A stretch of 64,000 bases of DNA from positions 117,602-181,601 of the forward strand of contig DYJA01000001.1 in the NCBI GenBank assembly GCA_020723345.1. The letters are read 5' to 3'. This document shows, piece after piece, positions 56,744 to 64,000 of the stretch (the stretch's first letter is position 1; the number at the start of each line of letters is the position of its first letter). The notes under the pieces were generated by a model. It saw only the letters and a program-made list of their open reading frames with translations. It had not been told where the DNA came from and ran no database searches. The position numbers were made by a program, and so were the translations under genes. This DNA is from Candidatus Aquidulcis sp. (GTDB lineage: Bacteria; Chloroflexota; Anaerolineae; UBA4142).

Positions 56744-57862
56744 TTACCGCGTCGCGCCGCCTTCGGCTTTGTGCGATGGCACGATCTCGACGATCAATTT
56801 TTGAAAATGACTGTTGGGCGGATGATTCGCGTTCGTCGCGTACACCAACTCGACGATTTGCGCGTCGACACGCAGCGACGCGGTTTCAAAACGCAAGGTC
56901 TTGCCTTTTTCGACGAGCACGGCTTCGCCTTTCGTCGCGAGTTTGGTGCGGAGCGCTTGATCTTTGAACGCGTATTCGCTCATCAAAATTTGCGTCACGG
57001 TCCGCACGTCGGCTTTGTCGAACAGCCAGAGATCGAACGCGACGACCTTGTCCGGCTTGCCTTCGCCAATCGTTTCCGAAATGCCCATGCCGCACTCGCC
57101 AAGAAATTCGCCGCGTCCGGTTTCGAGACTGTACGACGTATCGTAATTGTCGTTGCCCAACGTGTATGATGGGACAAAGCGCCCCAAGCCGCCGGGGCTG
57201 GTCGTCGCGGGCGGCGATGGCACCGGCGGCGCAGGACGTTCGCCTTCAAACGCCGCCGCGGGCGCGCTCGGTTCCGCCGCCGCGGCGGCGCGCGGAGCCG
57301 GACGGCGCGCGCGGAGCGACGGCAGAATCCGCAAGACAAAAATCACGATGATCGCCGCGATCAGCAAAAAGGCAAAGACGATCAGCACAATCGGGACGAG
57401 CGCGCCGATGTCAAAGGCAGGCGCGGCGCCGGGCGTGGGAGAGCCAGGAATACGCGTCGTAATGCCGGTCGCGGCGGGAGTAATTCCGGGCAAGGGCGTA
57501 GTGATCGGGAGCGGGGTGATCGCGGCGCCCGGTGTCAGAGGAATGCCGAGGGCGGAGGCGAGGTTGTTCAATCGCTCGACTTCGCGCGTCAAACCGCGCG
57601 CCGTCCGATCCTGGATCAGTGATTTGATCAGGCGTTCCTGATCAACTTTCGGCAAGTTCTTGAGACGCGCGCGCGCCAACACCGGATCGTTATTGAGCGA
57701 GTACGAATCCGCGACCGCCAAAACATCATCCGCGTTCGGAATCCAATTGACCGCCAGGGGACCCCAGCCGAGAGCCAAACCCAGAACGACGCCGATCAAC
57801 AAACCGATCAGCAATCCAATAATCCAGATACGACGCTGTAAGAGTCCGACGAGTGTATTCAT
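56744..57862 (-). CDS. Two-segment membrane protein of unknown function
   Basis: 372 residues, not recognised. One helix lies near the N-terminus (IWIIGLLIGLLIGVVLGLAL). A short extracytoplasmic part follows, with RARLKNLPKVDQERLIKSLI, then a Pro/Thr linker and a second helix (about 165-190, VLIVFAFLLIAAIIVIFVL). An Ala/Pro-rich linker leads to a soluble C-terminal domain (about 245-365) with TSYSLETGRGEFLGECGMG and VVAFDLWLFDKADVRT. The domain keeps a conserved ETGRGEFLGECGMGISE-like centre (see the overlap). Possibly a Chloroflexota-specific envelope protein. Both hydrophobic parts and the linkers argue for an anchor between cytoplasm and cell surface. Confidence 0.65.
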   Translation of the reverse strand: MNTLVGLLQRRIWIIGLLIGLLIGVVLGLALGWGPLAVNWIPNADDVLAVADSYSLNNDPVLARARLKNLPKVDQERLIKSLIQDRTARGLTREVERLNNLASALGIPLTPGAAITPLPITTPLPGITPAATGITTRIPGSPTPGAAPAFDIGALVPIVLIVFAFLLIAAIIVIFVLRILPSLRARRPAPRAAAAAEPSAPAAAFEGERPAPPVPSPPATTSPGGLGRFVPSYTLGNDNYDTSYSLETGRGEFLGECGMGISETIGEGKPDKVVAFDLWLFDKADVRTVTQILMSEYAFKDQALRTKLATKGEAVLVEKGKTLRFETASLRVDAQIVELVYATNANHPPNSHFQKLIVEIVPSHKAEGGATR

Positions 57863-58164
57863 GACGCCTCCCGATTCATCCGAACCGTCTGGATCGCTCG
57901 CGCGTGCGTTTGCGAGTGTCGCGCCGGCAAAACCCTTCGGGTTTTCAGAAACTAGAAAGGTTTCCGTACTTGCAGTGGTTACCTAATTTTATTATAACAC
58001 AAGATTGGTCACGCGGCAAGATGTTTTATAACGATTCAACCTTGCGAAGGTTCCAGCGTATCTTGAATCGAGATGCGTTCTTCTGCGCCAAGCCCTCTTG
58101 CCTCACGGATATTCCCGCAACCTTCGCAAGGATGGCTGACTCGTCACGCTCTTTTCGCGCGAAT
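57863..58164. other. Intergenic region: promoter and three hairpins, no gene
   Basis: The 302-bp gap holds a minus-strand promoter (TTGCCG at 58019-58014, 17 bases, TATAAT at 57996-57991). It also holds a leader hairpin (AAAACCC/GGGTTTT, 57929-57945). A long stem, CCTTGCGAAGGTT (58040-58052) with AACCTTCGCAAGG (58119-58131), probably ends the upstream solute-binding-protein transcript. GAAAC...GTTTC (57948-57963) is a further small inverted pair. Confidence 0.6.
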
Positions 58165-60273
58165 TCAGTTCGCCACGGTCACGCGCACCTGGCACGGCGC
58201 GCTCGCGTTGCCGGTCGTATCCACGACGGTCAGTTGCAGCCAGTAGACGCCGTTCGGCACAGTCTTGGTTGACCAGAGCGACAGCGCGCCGTCGTTCACC
58301 GGCTGATCGGAACGGAACAACTGGGTGTACGTCGTCGCGGCATCCGCGCGATATTCCAGTTTCCAGTACGCGAGATTCGGACGCGTCGTGCTGCCGCGCA
58401 CGTCGACCGTGCCGGACACGGTGCTGTCTTGCAGCGGCGATTTGATGATGCCCGGTAGATTCGCGCATTGCGACGTCGGTGTAATTGGAGTCGGCGAGCT
58501 GGGCGGTGCAAGCGTCGGCGGGACGGTCGGCGCGACGGAGGGCGTGGGCATCGGCGTCGCCGTCGCGGTGGGAGGGCGCGTCGGCAGCGCGCGCGTGAGG
58601 GTAGGCGCGGGCGTTGGTTCGCCGGTGTCCGCGCTGAACGCGATCCGTTTCGTTTTGATGTACCACTGCGCGACGTTCCGAAAACGGTCGCTCGGCGTAA
58701 GCAGCGGCGCGAGTTGCACGTTGCGAACGCGCGCGTCGATGCCGTACGTGTACACCGGATAATAGAGCAGCAACGCCGGCACGCGGTCGGCGAATAATTC
58801 CTGAAAGCGGCGGTACAACTCCGCGCGCTTGCTTTGATCGTTCGTCTTGCGCGCGGTTTCGAGCGCCTCGCTAATATCGCGGTCGTTCAAGCCGCTGTAA
58901 TTTTGTCCCAGTCCCGCGCCGCCGGGAATTTGCGTTTGATGCCAATTCTCGTACTGATCCGGATCGTTCGACAGCGTGCGCCATTCGTACAGCGCCGCGT
59001 CGAATTGGCGCGGGCGCAGAACGTTTTGGACGAGGAGCGAAGTCGGGACCGCCTGCACGGTCGCTTTGACGCCGATCGCTTGCCAACTTTTGGCGATTTC
59101 GTTCGCGAGCGCGACGCGCGCCGGATCGTCCGGCGTGGTCAGGTTGAACGCGAGATCGGCGCGATCTTTTTCGCGCGTGCCGTCGTTGTTCGCGTCGCGC
59201 CAGCCCGCGTTGTCGAGCAACTGCTTGGCTTTTTCCGGATCGAAAGGATAGACCGGCATGGCGGAATTGTACGCCCAGGTACCCGGTTCGATTGGACTCG
59301 ACGCGATCAGTCCTTGCCCTTGCAGCAAATCGTTGACGATGCGCTGGCGATTCAGCGCGTACAACAGCGCCTGCCGCACGGCTTTGTCCTGAAACATCGG
59401 CTTGCTCAGATTGAGATAGACCAGCGAATAGCCGGTGATGCGCGCGTTGTACAGCGTGAGGCGATCGAGCGCGCGCGCTTTGGGCAAGTACGCCGGCAGA
59501 ATGCGCGCGATCCCTTCGACTTCGTCGCGCGTGTACGCGGCAAAGACCGATTCATAGTCGGGATAGAACTTGAGTTGGAGGCGACCCAGGTACGGGCGCG
59601 CGTTGTAATACCGCGGATTCGCGTCGAGCGTAATTTGCGCGGCGGTGATTTCCGCGACTTGGAACGGTCCCGTGCCGACCGGACGGCGATTGAAGGGATT
59701 TTGAAACAACTCGACGGAGGGAATATCTTTGAGCAAGTGCGCGGGCAACATGCCGATGGTCGTGTAATCGAGGAAAGGCGCGTACGGCTGCGTGAGTTGA
59801 AAGCGCACGGTCGTATCGTCGACGCGCGTGACCGCGACGGTGCGCCAGAACGCGCCGAGGTCGGGCGGACCTTTGTACGCCGGGTCTTGGATCGCGTGAA
59901 TCGTGTACAGCACATCGTCGGCGGAGAAAAACGCGCCGTCGTGCCACAACACGTCGGCGCGCAGTGTGAAGGTATAGACGAGTCCGTCGGGCGAGATCGT
60001 CCAGCGCGTCGCGAGGTCGGGCTTGAGCGCGCCGTTTTCGTCCGCGCGCGTCAAGCCGGAAAAGACGAGCGCGGCAATATCGCGGTCGACGTCGTTGTAC
60101 TGACTGAAGATCGGATTGATCGTGTTCGGTCGCCCGGCGACGCCTTCGATGTACGTGCCGCCGAAATCCGGGCGTTCGACCAACGTGGTGCTCAGCGTGA
60201 GGTACGCCAGAATCGCACTGAGAAAAGCGACGCCCACGAGGGCGATCAGCAATTGCCAGCGAATGTGCCTCAC
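58165..60273 (-). CDS. Membrane-anchored family 5 solute-binding protein
   Basis: 702 residues. An N-terminal hydrophobic segment (WQLLIALVGVAFLSAILAYL) with no lipobox seems to be an uncleaved anchor. The SBP_bac_5 fold shows GVAGRPNTINPIFSQYNDVD, PDLATRWTISPDGLVYTFTL and RQALLYALNRQRIV. A Thr/Pro-rich linker (about 549-600) leads to a C-terminal beta domain (SPLQDSTVSGTVDVRGS ... GVYWLQLTVVDTTG). Such proteins feed oligopeptide/dipeptide ABC importers, but no permease or ATPase gene is adjacent, so it may be an orphan receptor. The extra C-terminal domain is unusual. Confidence 0.85.
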   Translation of the reverse strand: MRHIRWQLLIALVGVAFLSAILAYLTLSTTLVERPDFGGTYIEGVAGRPNTINPIFSQYNDVDRDIAALVFSGLTRADENGALKPDLATRWTISPDGLVYTFTLRADVLWHDGAFFSADDVLYTIHAIQDPAYKGPPDLGAFWRTVAVTRVDDTTVRFQLTQPYAPFLDYTTIGMLPAHLLKDIPSVELFQNPFNRRPVGTGPFQVAEITAAQITLDANPRYYNARPYLGRLQLKFYPDYESVFAAYTRDEVEGIARILPAYLPKARALDRLTLYNARITGYSLVYLNLSKPMFQDKAVRQALLYALNRQRIVNDLLQGQGLIASSPIEPGTWAYNSAMPVYPFDPEKAKQLLDNAGWRDANNDGTREKDRADLAFNLTTPDDPARVALANEIAKSWQAIGVKATVQAVPTSLLVQNVLRPRQFDAALYEWRTLSNDPDQYENWHQTQIPGGAGLGQNYSGLNDRDISEALETARKTNDQSKRAELYRRFQELFADRVPALLLYYPVYTYGIDARVRNVQLAPLLTPSDRFRNVAQWYIKTKRIAFSADTGEPTPAPTLTRALPTRPPTATATPMPTPSVAPTVPPTLAPPSSPTPITPTSQCANLPGIIKSPLQDSTVSGTVDVRGSTTRPNLAYWKLEYRADAATTYTQLFRSDQPVNDGALSLWSTKTVPNGVYWLQLTVVDTTGNASAPCQVRVTVAN

Positions 60274-60309
60274 GACATCGCCTCGCTCATGGGGAAATCA
60301 ATCGGCGTG

Positions 60310-60537
60310 TTAGCCCTGCCCGCCGAGGAAAGCGCTGAGGAATGACATAAGGAGAAAGACGGCTGCCAGAATGATCGTCACATTGTAGAGCGTGCGTTCC
60401 AAGCCGCGTCGCGTGCGCGCCACGCCGACGCCGCCGCCAAACATGCCGCCGCCACCTTCGCCTTTGACCTGAATCAAAATGATCGCCATCAACGTGACGG
60501 AGATAATGATCTGGATGATGTTGAGATACGGTCCCAC
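60310..60537 (-). CDS. secG: Preprotein translocase subunit SecG
   Basis: 75 residues with two helices: NIIQIIISVTLMAIILIQ and VTIILAAVFLLMSFLSAF. Between them is the Gly-rich loop GEGGGGMFGGGVGVARTRRG, the SecG hallmark. It is the small auxiliary subunit of the SecYEG channel. A minus-strand promoter (TTGCCG at 60654-60649, 17 bases, TATAAT at 60631-60626) lies just upstream, beyond the inverted repeat. The solute-binding-protein gene follows 36 bases downstream. Confidence 0.95.
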   Translation of the reverse strand: MGPYLNIIQIIISVTLMAIILIQVKGEGGGGMFGGGVGVARTRRGLERTLYNVTIILAAVFLLMSFLSAFLGGQG

Positions 60538-60550
60538 GAAATTTGTCCTT

Positions 60551-60617
60551 TAGATTAGAGATTGGAGATTAGAGATTGGAGACGTTGTGCGAATCTCCAA
60601 TCTCTAATCTCTAATTT
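60551..60617. repeat. Inverted GATTAGA/GATTGGA 7-bp repeat
   Basis: GATTAGA-GATTGGA-GATTAGA-GATTGGA (60553-60580) faces TCTCCAATCTCTAATCTC then TAATTT (60593-60617). The arms are fully complementary for about 22 bp and would form a cruciform or a strong hairpin in the SecG leader. Confidence 0.85.
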
Positions 60618-60625
60618 ACGGGCGC

Positions 60626-60654
60626 ATTATAACACCAGACAAGTCATTCGGCAA
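60626..60654 (-). promoter_or_regulatory. Promoter of secG
   Basis: Minus-strand TTGCCG, 17 bases, TATAAT. It is the same pair of boxes as upstream of the 56744 gene. In the rest of the 265-bp gap a plus-strand TATAAT at 60755-60760 precedes the GEVED gene without a clear -35. Confidence 0.6.
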
Positions 60655-60802
60655 ATTGAAATCGTTTGTGACTGACTCAACGACGTGCGTGGGCTGTTAC
60701 GGAATTGGTATGAAATAGCAATGCTTCATAACGCAATCTGTCCGCCGGTCGTGTTATAATCGCGGTGCTCACAGATCGGAATGTTTAGAAAGAAATCGCC
60801 AA

Positions 60803-62959
60803 ATGAATAAGACTCGCGTACCTCGATGGCTAACCGTACGACTTGTCGTCCTAGAACTTGTGCTCCTCACTGTCCCACTCATCCTCTTTACGATTGACTC
60901 TCACCCCGTTCACGCGCAAGGAACTTGTACTGGCAGCAAAGATTATGGCGACGCGCCGAGTTCGTACGGCGATGCTTGCGCCACGCCGAGCGCCACGCTC
61001 CGGATCGGCGGGACGACGCCCGATAGTGAAAGCGGTAGCCAGTATAGTGCCGGCGCGACCGGCGACGGCGCAGACGAGTGTTTTCTCAACCCACTTACGC
61101 CAATTGATCTCGCCTATCCCCAGTACGTTTGGACAGTGCCGGTCAGCAACACGACCGGCAGCAGCAGGACGCTCGCCGGGTGGATTGATTTCAACGGCAA
61201 CGGAACATTCGAGGCGAACGAGCGCGCCACCGCCGCAGTTCCAAATGGGGCGACCACCGCCACATTGACGTGGAATATTCCAATCACCGCGACGCCCAAT
61301 ATCGCGACGTACGTTCGCTTGCGGATCTCAACCGATTCGAATGTTGGACCCACGGGCAGCTATGGCTCACCAGATATTGGCGAAGTCGAGGATTACGCGG
61401 TCACGACCGTTCAAAGCATCGTGTGCGCGCCCGGCACGACGTTCTATTTCATCGACGGAACGACCGCGGATAACGCCACCATCCGAACCTTCGATGTTTC
61501 CACCGGGGTAGCGACGACGGTCAATAATCCTCCCTCTCAAGGTCGTATCAACGGGATTGCCGTAGATCAGACCAGAGGATTCGTGTACTATCAAGATGCG
61601 AGTACGGATGGTACAGCGGATGGCATCTATTACTGGGATGCTGTCGCCGGCACCCTGACGAGCGGCAACGGCACTGTGACCAACGATGCAGCAACTGCGC
61701 CTCTCAATCTCCCGCTATCCAACGGTTGGCGAACGGCGTCCGGCGCGTTCGCCAACGGCAAATACTATGCCGGGATCGACGGCGGCGATCTGGGAACGAT
61801 TTATGAAATCACGTTCGACGCGGCAGGCACTGCGCCTGTCGCAAGCCGCGCTCTCTTTACTCCGAATGCCGGTTGTGGTCAGACTTATTGTAATGACTAT
61901 GGCGATCTGATCGTGATCGGCAATCGGATGTACGTCGCGTACTGGAGCGCTGGCGGAAGTACACAGGTACAACACTTGGACGTGTACGACATCAACAGCC
62001 AGCGCAGGATCAGTGCTTGGTCTAGTTCGTATTACTACAGTGGGAATAATGCCTGGGCATATCAACTCGGGCGCGATGGGAATGGTACGGTTTACGCGGT
62101 CCGTCAAAACACCGGAGGCGTTTATGCGGTCGATCAGGCATCCGGCGTGATCAATGAGGGGACTTTGATCCGTTCTATCGGGGTCACCGTTTTTGACGCG
62201 TCCGAATGTCCGGTCGTCCCGATGGATTTCGGCGACGCGCCAACGTCGTATGGCTGGGACGCGGGTCCCCGCGCCGCGCGGCATGGCATTGTGTCGGATT
62301 TATATCTCGGTTCCTCCCGCACCGTGACCGAGACGCGCGATTTACGCGGTTTTTCGTCCACCAACGCCGACGGAGACGACACGCACACCTATAATGGCGG
62401 CACGGCGACGGTTGATGATGAAAACGCCGTCTCGAACATTCCAAGAATGACCGTCGACAGTACGACCTATGTCCTTACCAACGTCGTCGTCTACAACAAC
62501 ACGGGCAGAAACGCGACGCTGTATGGCTGGGTCGACTTTAATCGCGATGGCACATTCGCGACGACCGAGCGCGTCAACGTTACAGTCCCTTCCAGCGCGG
62601 CAACCCAATCCATCACCTTGACCTGGAGTGGCTTGAGCGGACTGGTGTACGGACAATCCTACTTGCGTCTACGCCTTTCAACTTCGACTGTGACGACCAG
62701 CACCTGGGGCACAAGTAATGATGGCGCGTTCCTCGCCACCGGCTACGCGCCCAATGGCGAAGTGGAGGATTATCCTGTACAGATCGATAACCGCCCCACG
62801 GCGGTCACCATTTCGACATTCAGCGCGCGCAACGTTCCGCCGAACCGGAGTATTGAATGGATACCGCTTGGGCTAATCACAGGCATCGTCGCGAGCGGCA
62901 TTGGTGGCTTGATCATTTATCGGCGCGACCGGTTAACCCGGCGCAGGAGAAATTTGTAA
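60803..62959 (+). CDS. Secreted GEVED-domain surface protein with C-terminal anchor
   Basis: 718 residues. A signal peptide (basic start, then LVVLELVLLTVPLILFTI, cut near HAQG) leads to a first GEVED domain ending GEVEDYAV (about 190-197). A propeller-like middle follows (TTFYFIDGTTADNATIRTFD and later repeats, DUF6923-like), and a second GEVED domain ends GEVEDYPVQ (about 650). IEWIPLGLITGIVASGIGGL is a C-terminal helix followed by RRDRLTRRRRNL, a membrane-anchored tail. Such Asp/Asn-rich adhesin-like domains often bind calcium. No sortase motif (LPxTG) is seen. Confidence 0.82.
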   Translation: MNKTRVPRWLTVRLVVLELVLLTVPLILFTIDSHPVHAQGTCTGSKDYGDAPSSYGDACATPSATLRIGGTTPDSESGSQYSAGATGDGADECFLNPLTPIDLAYPQYVWTVPVSNTTGSSRTLAGWIDFNGNGTFEANERATAAVPNGATTATLTWNIPITATPNIATYVRLRISTDSNVGPTGSYGSPDIGEVEDYAVTTVQSIVCAPGTTFYFIDGTTADNATIRTFDVSTGVATTVNNPPSQGRINGIAVDQTRGFVYYQDASTDGTADGIYYWDAVAGTLTSGNGTVTNDAATAPLNLPLSNGWRTASGAFANGKYYAGIDGGDLGTIYEITFDAAGTAPVASRALFTPNAGCGQTYCNDYGDLIVIGNRMYVAYWSAGGSTQVQHLDVYDINSQRRISAWSSSYYYSGNNAWAYQLGRDGNGTVYAVRQNTGGVYAVDQASGVINEGTLIRSIGVTVFDASECPVVPMDFGDAPTSYGWDAGPRAARHGIVSDLYLGSSRTVTETRDLRGFSSTNADGDDTHTYNGGTATVDDENAVSNIPRMTVDSTTYVLTNVVVYNNTGRNATLYGWVDFNRDGTFATTERVNVTVPSSAATQSITLTWSGLSGLVYGQSYLRLRLSTSTVTTSTWGTSNDGAFLATGYAPNGEVEDYPVQIDNRPTAVTISTFSARNVPPNRSIEWIPLGLITGIVASGIGGLIIYRRDRLTRRRRNL

Positions 62960-63002
62960 ATCGCAAGTGACCAAAGTCAATGACCGCGCGCCTGCGTTGT
63001 GG

Positions 63003-63079
63003 TATAATCCATCTCGTGGACGCCAAGCAACCTTGAAGCATGAACACCTCTCTGATGCGTTTCACCGTCGGAGAGGTGT
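63003..63079 (+). promoter_or_regulatory. Promoter and leader hairpin of the last gene
   Basis: TATAAT (63003-63008) with a weak ATGACC at 62980-62985. In the leader ACACCTCTC (63044-63052) pairs with GAGAGGTGT (63071-63079), placed just before the ribosome site GGGAGG. Folding could hide the start; no known riboswitch was recognised. Confidence 0.5.
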
Positions 63080-63094
63080 CTTTATGGGAGGTCT

Positions 63095-64000
63095 ATGCAA
63101 GCGGCTCTCGATCGCTACGATTTCCTGTTTCGTTCGACGAAAGGTCTCATTCTCGTCGCGATTGCGCTGGTCGCACTCGTCACGGCAATTTGGGGAATGA
63201 TTTCGGGACCGATGGCAGATTTGGGCGTGCGCGATGTCGTCGTGCGTTTGACCGGAATGATTCTCAAGCCCGCGGAGCGCGAAGGGCGCATCGTGATGCT
63301 CTACCACGCGATTGCGATGGCGATTGTCGCGATTGAGACGTACATCATCACCGCGCTCGTGAAAATGAAAGCGCACCAGCGCGCGAACATCAACGCGACG
63401 ATCACGGTCGGGTACATCGCGGCGATGTTTGGTGGGCTGGGTTTCGCCTACTTTGGTCACAACTGGATTTTGCACGGTATCTTTATCGCCGGGCAGTCGC
63501 TGATTTTCTTCGCGGGCATTTTGCTTGCCGCCGCGCTGAATCCATGGAACCAGGACTATCGCGCGACGCGTTCAGAGTACGCGGCGTGGCGCGGTATCGA
63601 TCTGGAGCGCGCCGCGTTTTTCACGATGGCAGTCGCGACGCTTGGTTCCGCGCTCTTCGGCGCGATTCCCGGCGCGTACTCCGGCAACGGTTTCAATATA
63701 TTTCTCGCCGAAGATGTTGTGCGCCAAGTCCACAAGGACACGCTGCAACTCGCGGTAATCGGACACTTGCACATCATGCTTACGCTGATCGCGGTCGCGC
63801 TCGCGCTCATCGTCGGACGCTGGCTCGATTTCAAGGGGCGACTGCACAAGATCGCAATACCGCTGATGATCGCCGGTACGATTGTCATCACGCTCGGTGT
63901 GTGGCTCGTCGTGCCCTTCGAGGAAATCGCGCATTACATTATTTACGTCGGCTCGGTGCTCATTTTGCTTGCCGCGCTCTTCCTCGTGATCTTTGGTTTC
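63095..64000 (+). CDS. Multi-spanning membrane protein, 3' end cut off by the window edge
   Basis: 302 codons open to the edge, starting MQAALDRYDFLFRSTKGLIL. At least seven helices are visible, for example GLILVAIALVALVTAIWGMI and AIAMAIVAIETYIITALV. The segment VHKDTLQLAVIGHLHIMLTL and the nearby KGRLHKIAIPLM contain several His residues within helices, so heme or metal binding is possible. GGGAGG lies 5 bases before the ATG. The family is not recognised; distant similarity to heme-copper-oxidase-like or cytochrome b-type proteins is only a guess. Confidence 0.65.
   Translation, partial: MQAALDRYDFLFRSTKGLILVAIALVALVTAIWGMISGPMADLGVRDVVVRLTGMILKPAEREGRIVMLYHAIAMAIVAIETYIITALVKMKAHQRANINATITVGYIAAMFGGLGFAYFGHNWILHGIFIAGQSLIFFAGILLAAALNPWNQDYRATRSEYAAWRGIDLERAAFFTMAVATLGSALFGAIPGAYSGNGFNIFLAEDVVRQVHKDTLQLAVIGHLHIMLTLIAVALALIVGRWLDFKGRLHKIAIPLMIAGTIVITLGVWLVVPFEEIAHYIIYVGSVLILLAALFLVIFGF

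Overview
The window looks like a chromosomal segment of an uncultured Chloroflexota bacterium, most likely Anaerolineae-like. This is inferred from gene content and style, not from a marker gene. It has strongly GC-rich coding sequence with heavy CGCG usage, a YacL-type PIN/TRAM protein, a single-gene SecG, a tail-anchored GEVED surface protein, many GT39/DUF2079 membrane proteins, and abundant short degenerate tandem repeats. No rRNA, tRNA, CRISPR array, integrase or transposase was seen.

Layout. (1) 1-2.0 kb: AT-richer accessory DNA holding a DinB-like gene and an AAA/STAND-like ATPase, separated by an integron attC-like inverted repeat. (2) 2.0-11.8 kb: housekeeping genes (rlmB, cysS, a PIN/TRAM protein, era, an ITP/XTP pyrophosphatase) mixed with a HepT/MntA pair, a GT2 glycosyltransferase, a DUF4446 protein, a DsrE/YedF-like protein and a VapBC-like pair. 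(3) 11.7-36.6 kb: a large surface-glycan region. It begins with a tightly overlapping operon (GT2, GT4, flippase-like protein, GT-C-like protein with an ILEI domain). It continues with several GT39/DUF2079 proteins, a DUF692 protein, an NAD-dependent epimerase, a sugar aminotransferase, an ArnE-like small transporter, a lipoprotein and a conserved unknown. Nested in it are a DNA glycosylase and an accessory islet (AbrB/PIN pair, DNA methyltransferase, frameshifted GT87-like gene). (4) 36.6-46.3 kb: a universal stress protein and a 2816-residue cyclic beta-1,2-glucan synthase (NdvB type), behind a strong promoter and a leader terminator. (5) 46.4-49.4 kb: an AT-richer two-gene module, SIR2-like NADase plus membrane-anchored nSTAND1 ATPase, a good candidate anti-phage system. 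(6) 49.6-64 kb: zinc-ribbon protein, TumA-like protein, family 4 uracil-DNA glycosylase, TumA/TumE pair, RNase J, hybrid sensor kinase, HAD hydrolase, a two-segment membrane protein, a solute-binding protein, SecG, a GEVED surface protein, and a membrane protein running off the end.

Two themes run across the window. First, degenerate tandem repeats of about 7 bp occur at about twenty places, both between genes (often as inverted pairs able to form hairpins) and in frame inside membrane-protein genes. A GC-rich palindromic repeat is likewise inserted in frame in cysS and in a GT39 gene. Second, defence and toxin-antitoxin functions are dense: HepT/MntA, VapBC-like, AbrB/PIN, TumA/TumE, a lone TumA-like gene, a lone methyltransferase, the SIR2/nSTAND pair and the left-end ATPase.

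Starts were moved inward where a ribosome-binding site, family alignment or 4-bp ATGA overlap pointed to a shorter protein. All functional calls come from reading motifs by eye; no database search was run.
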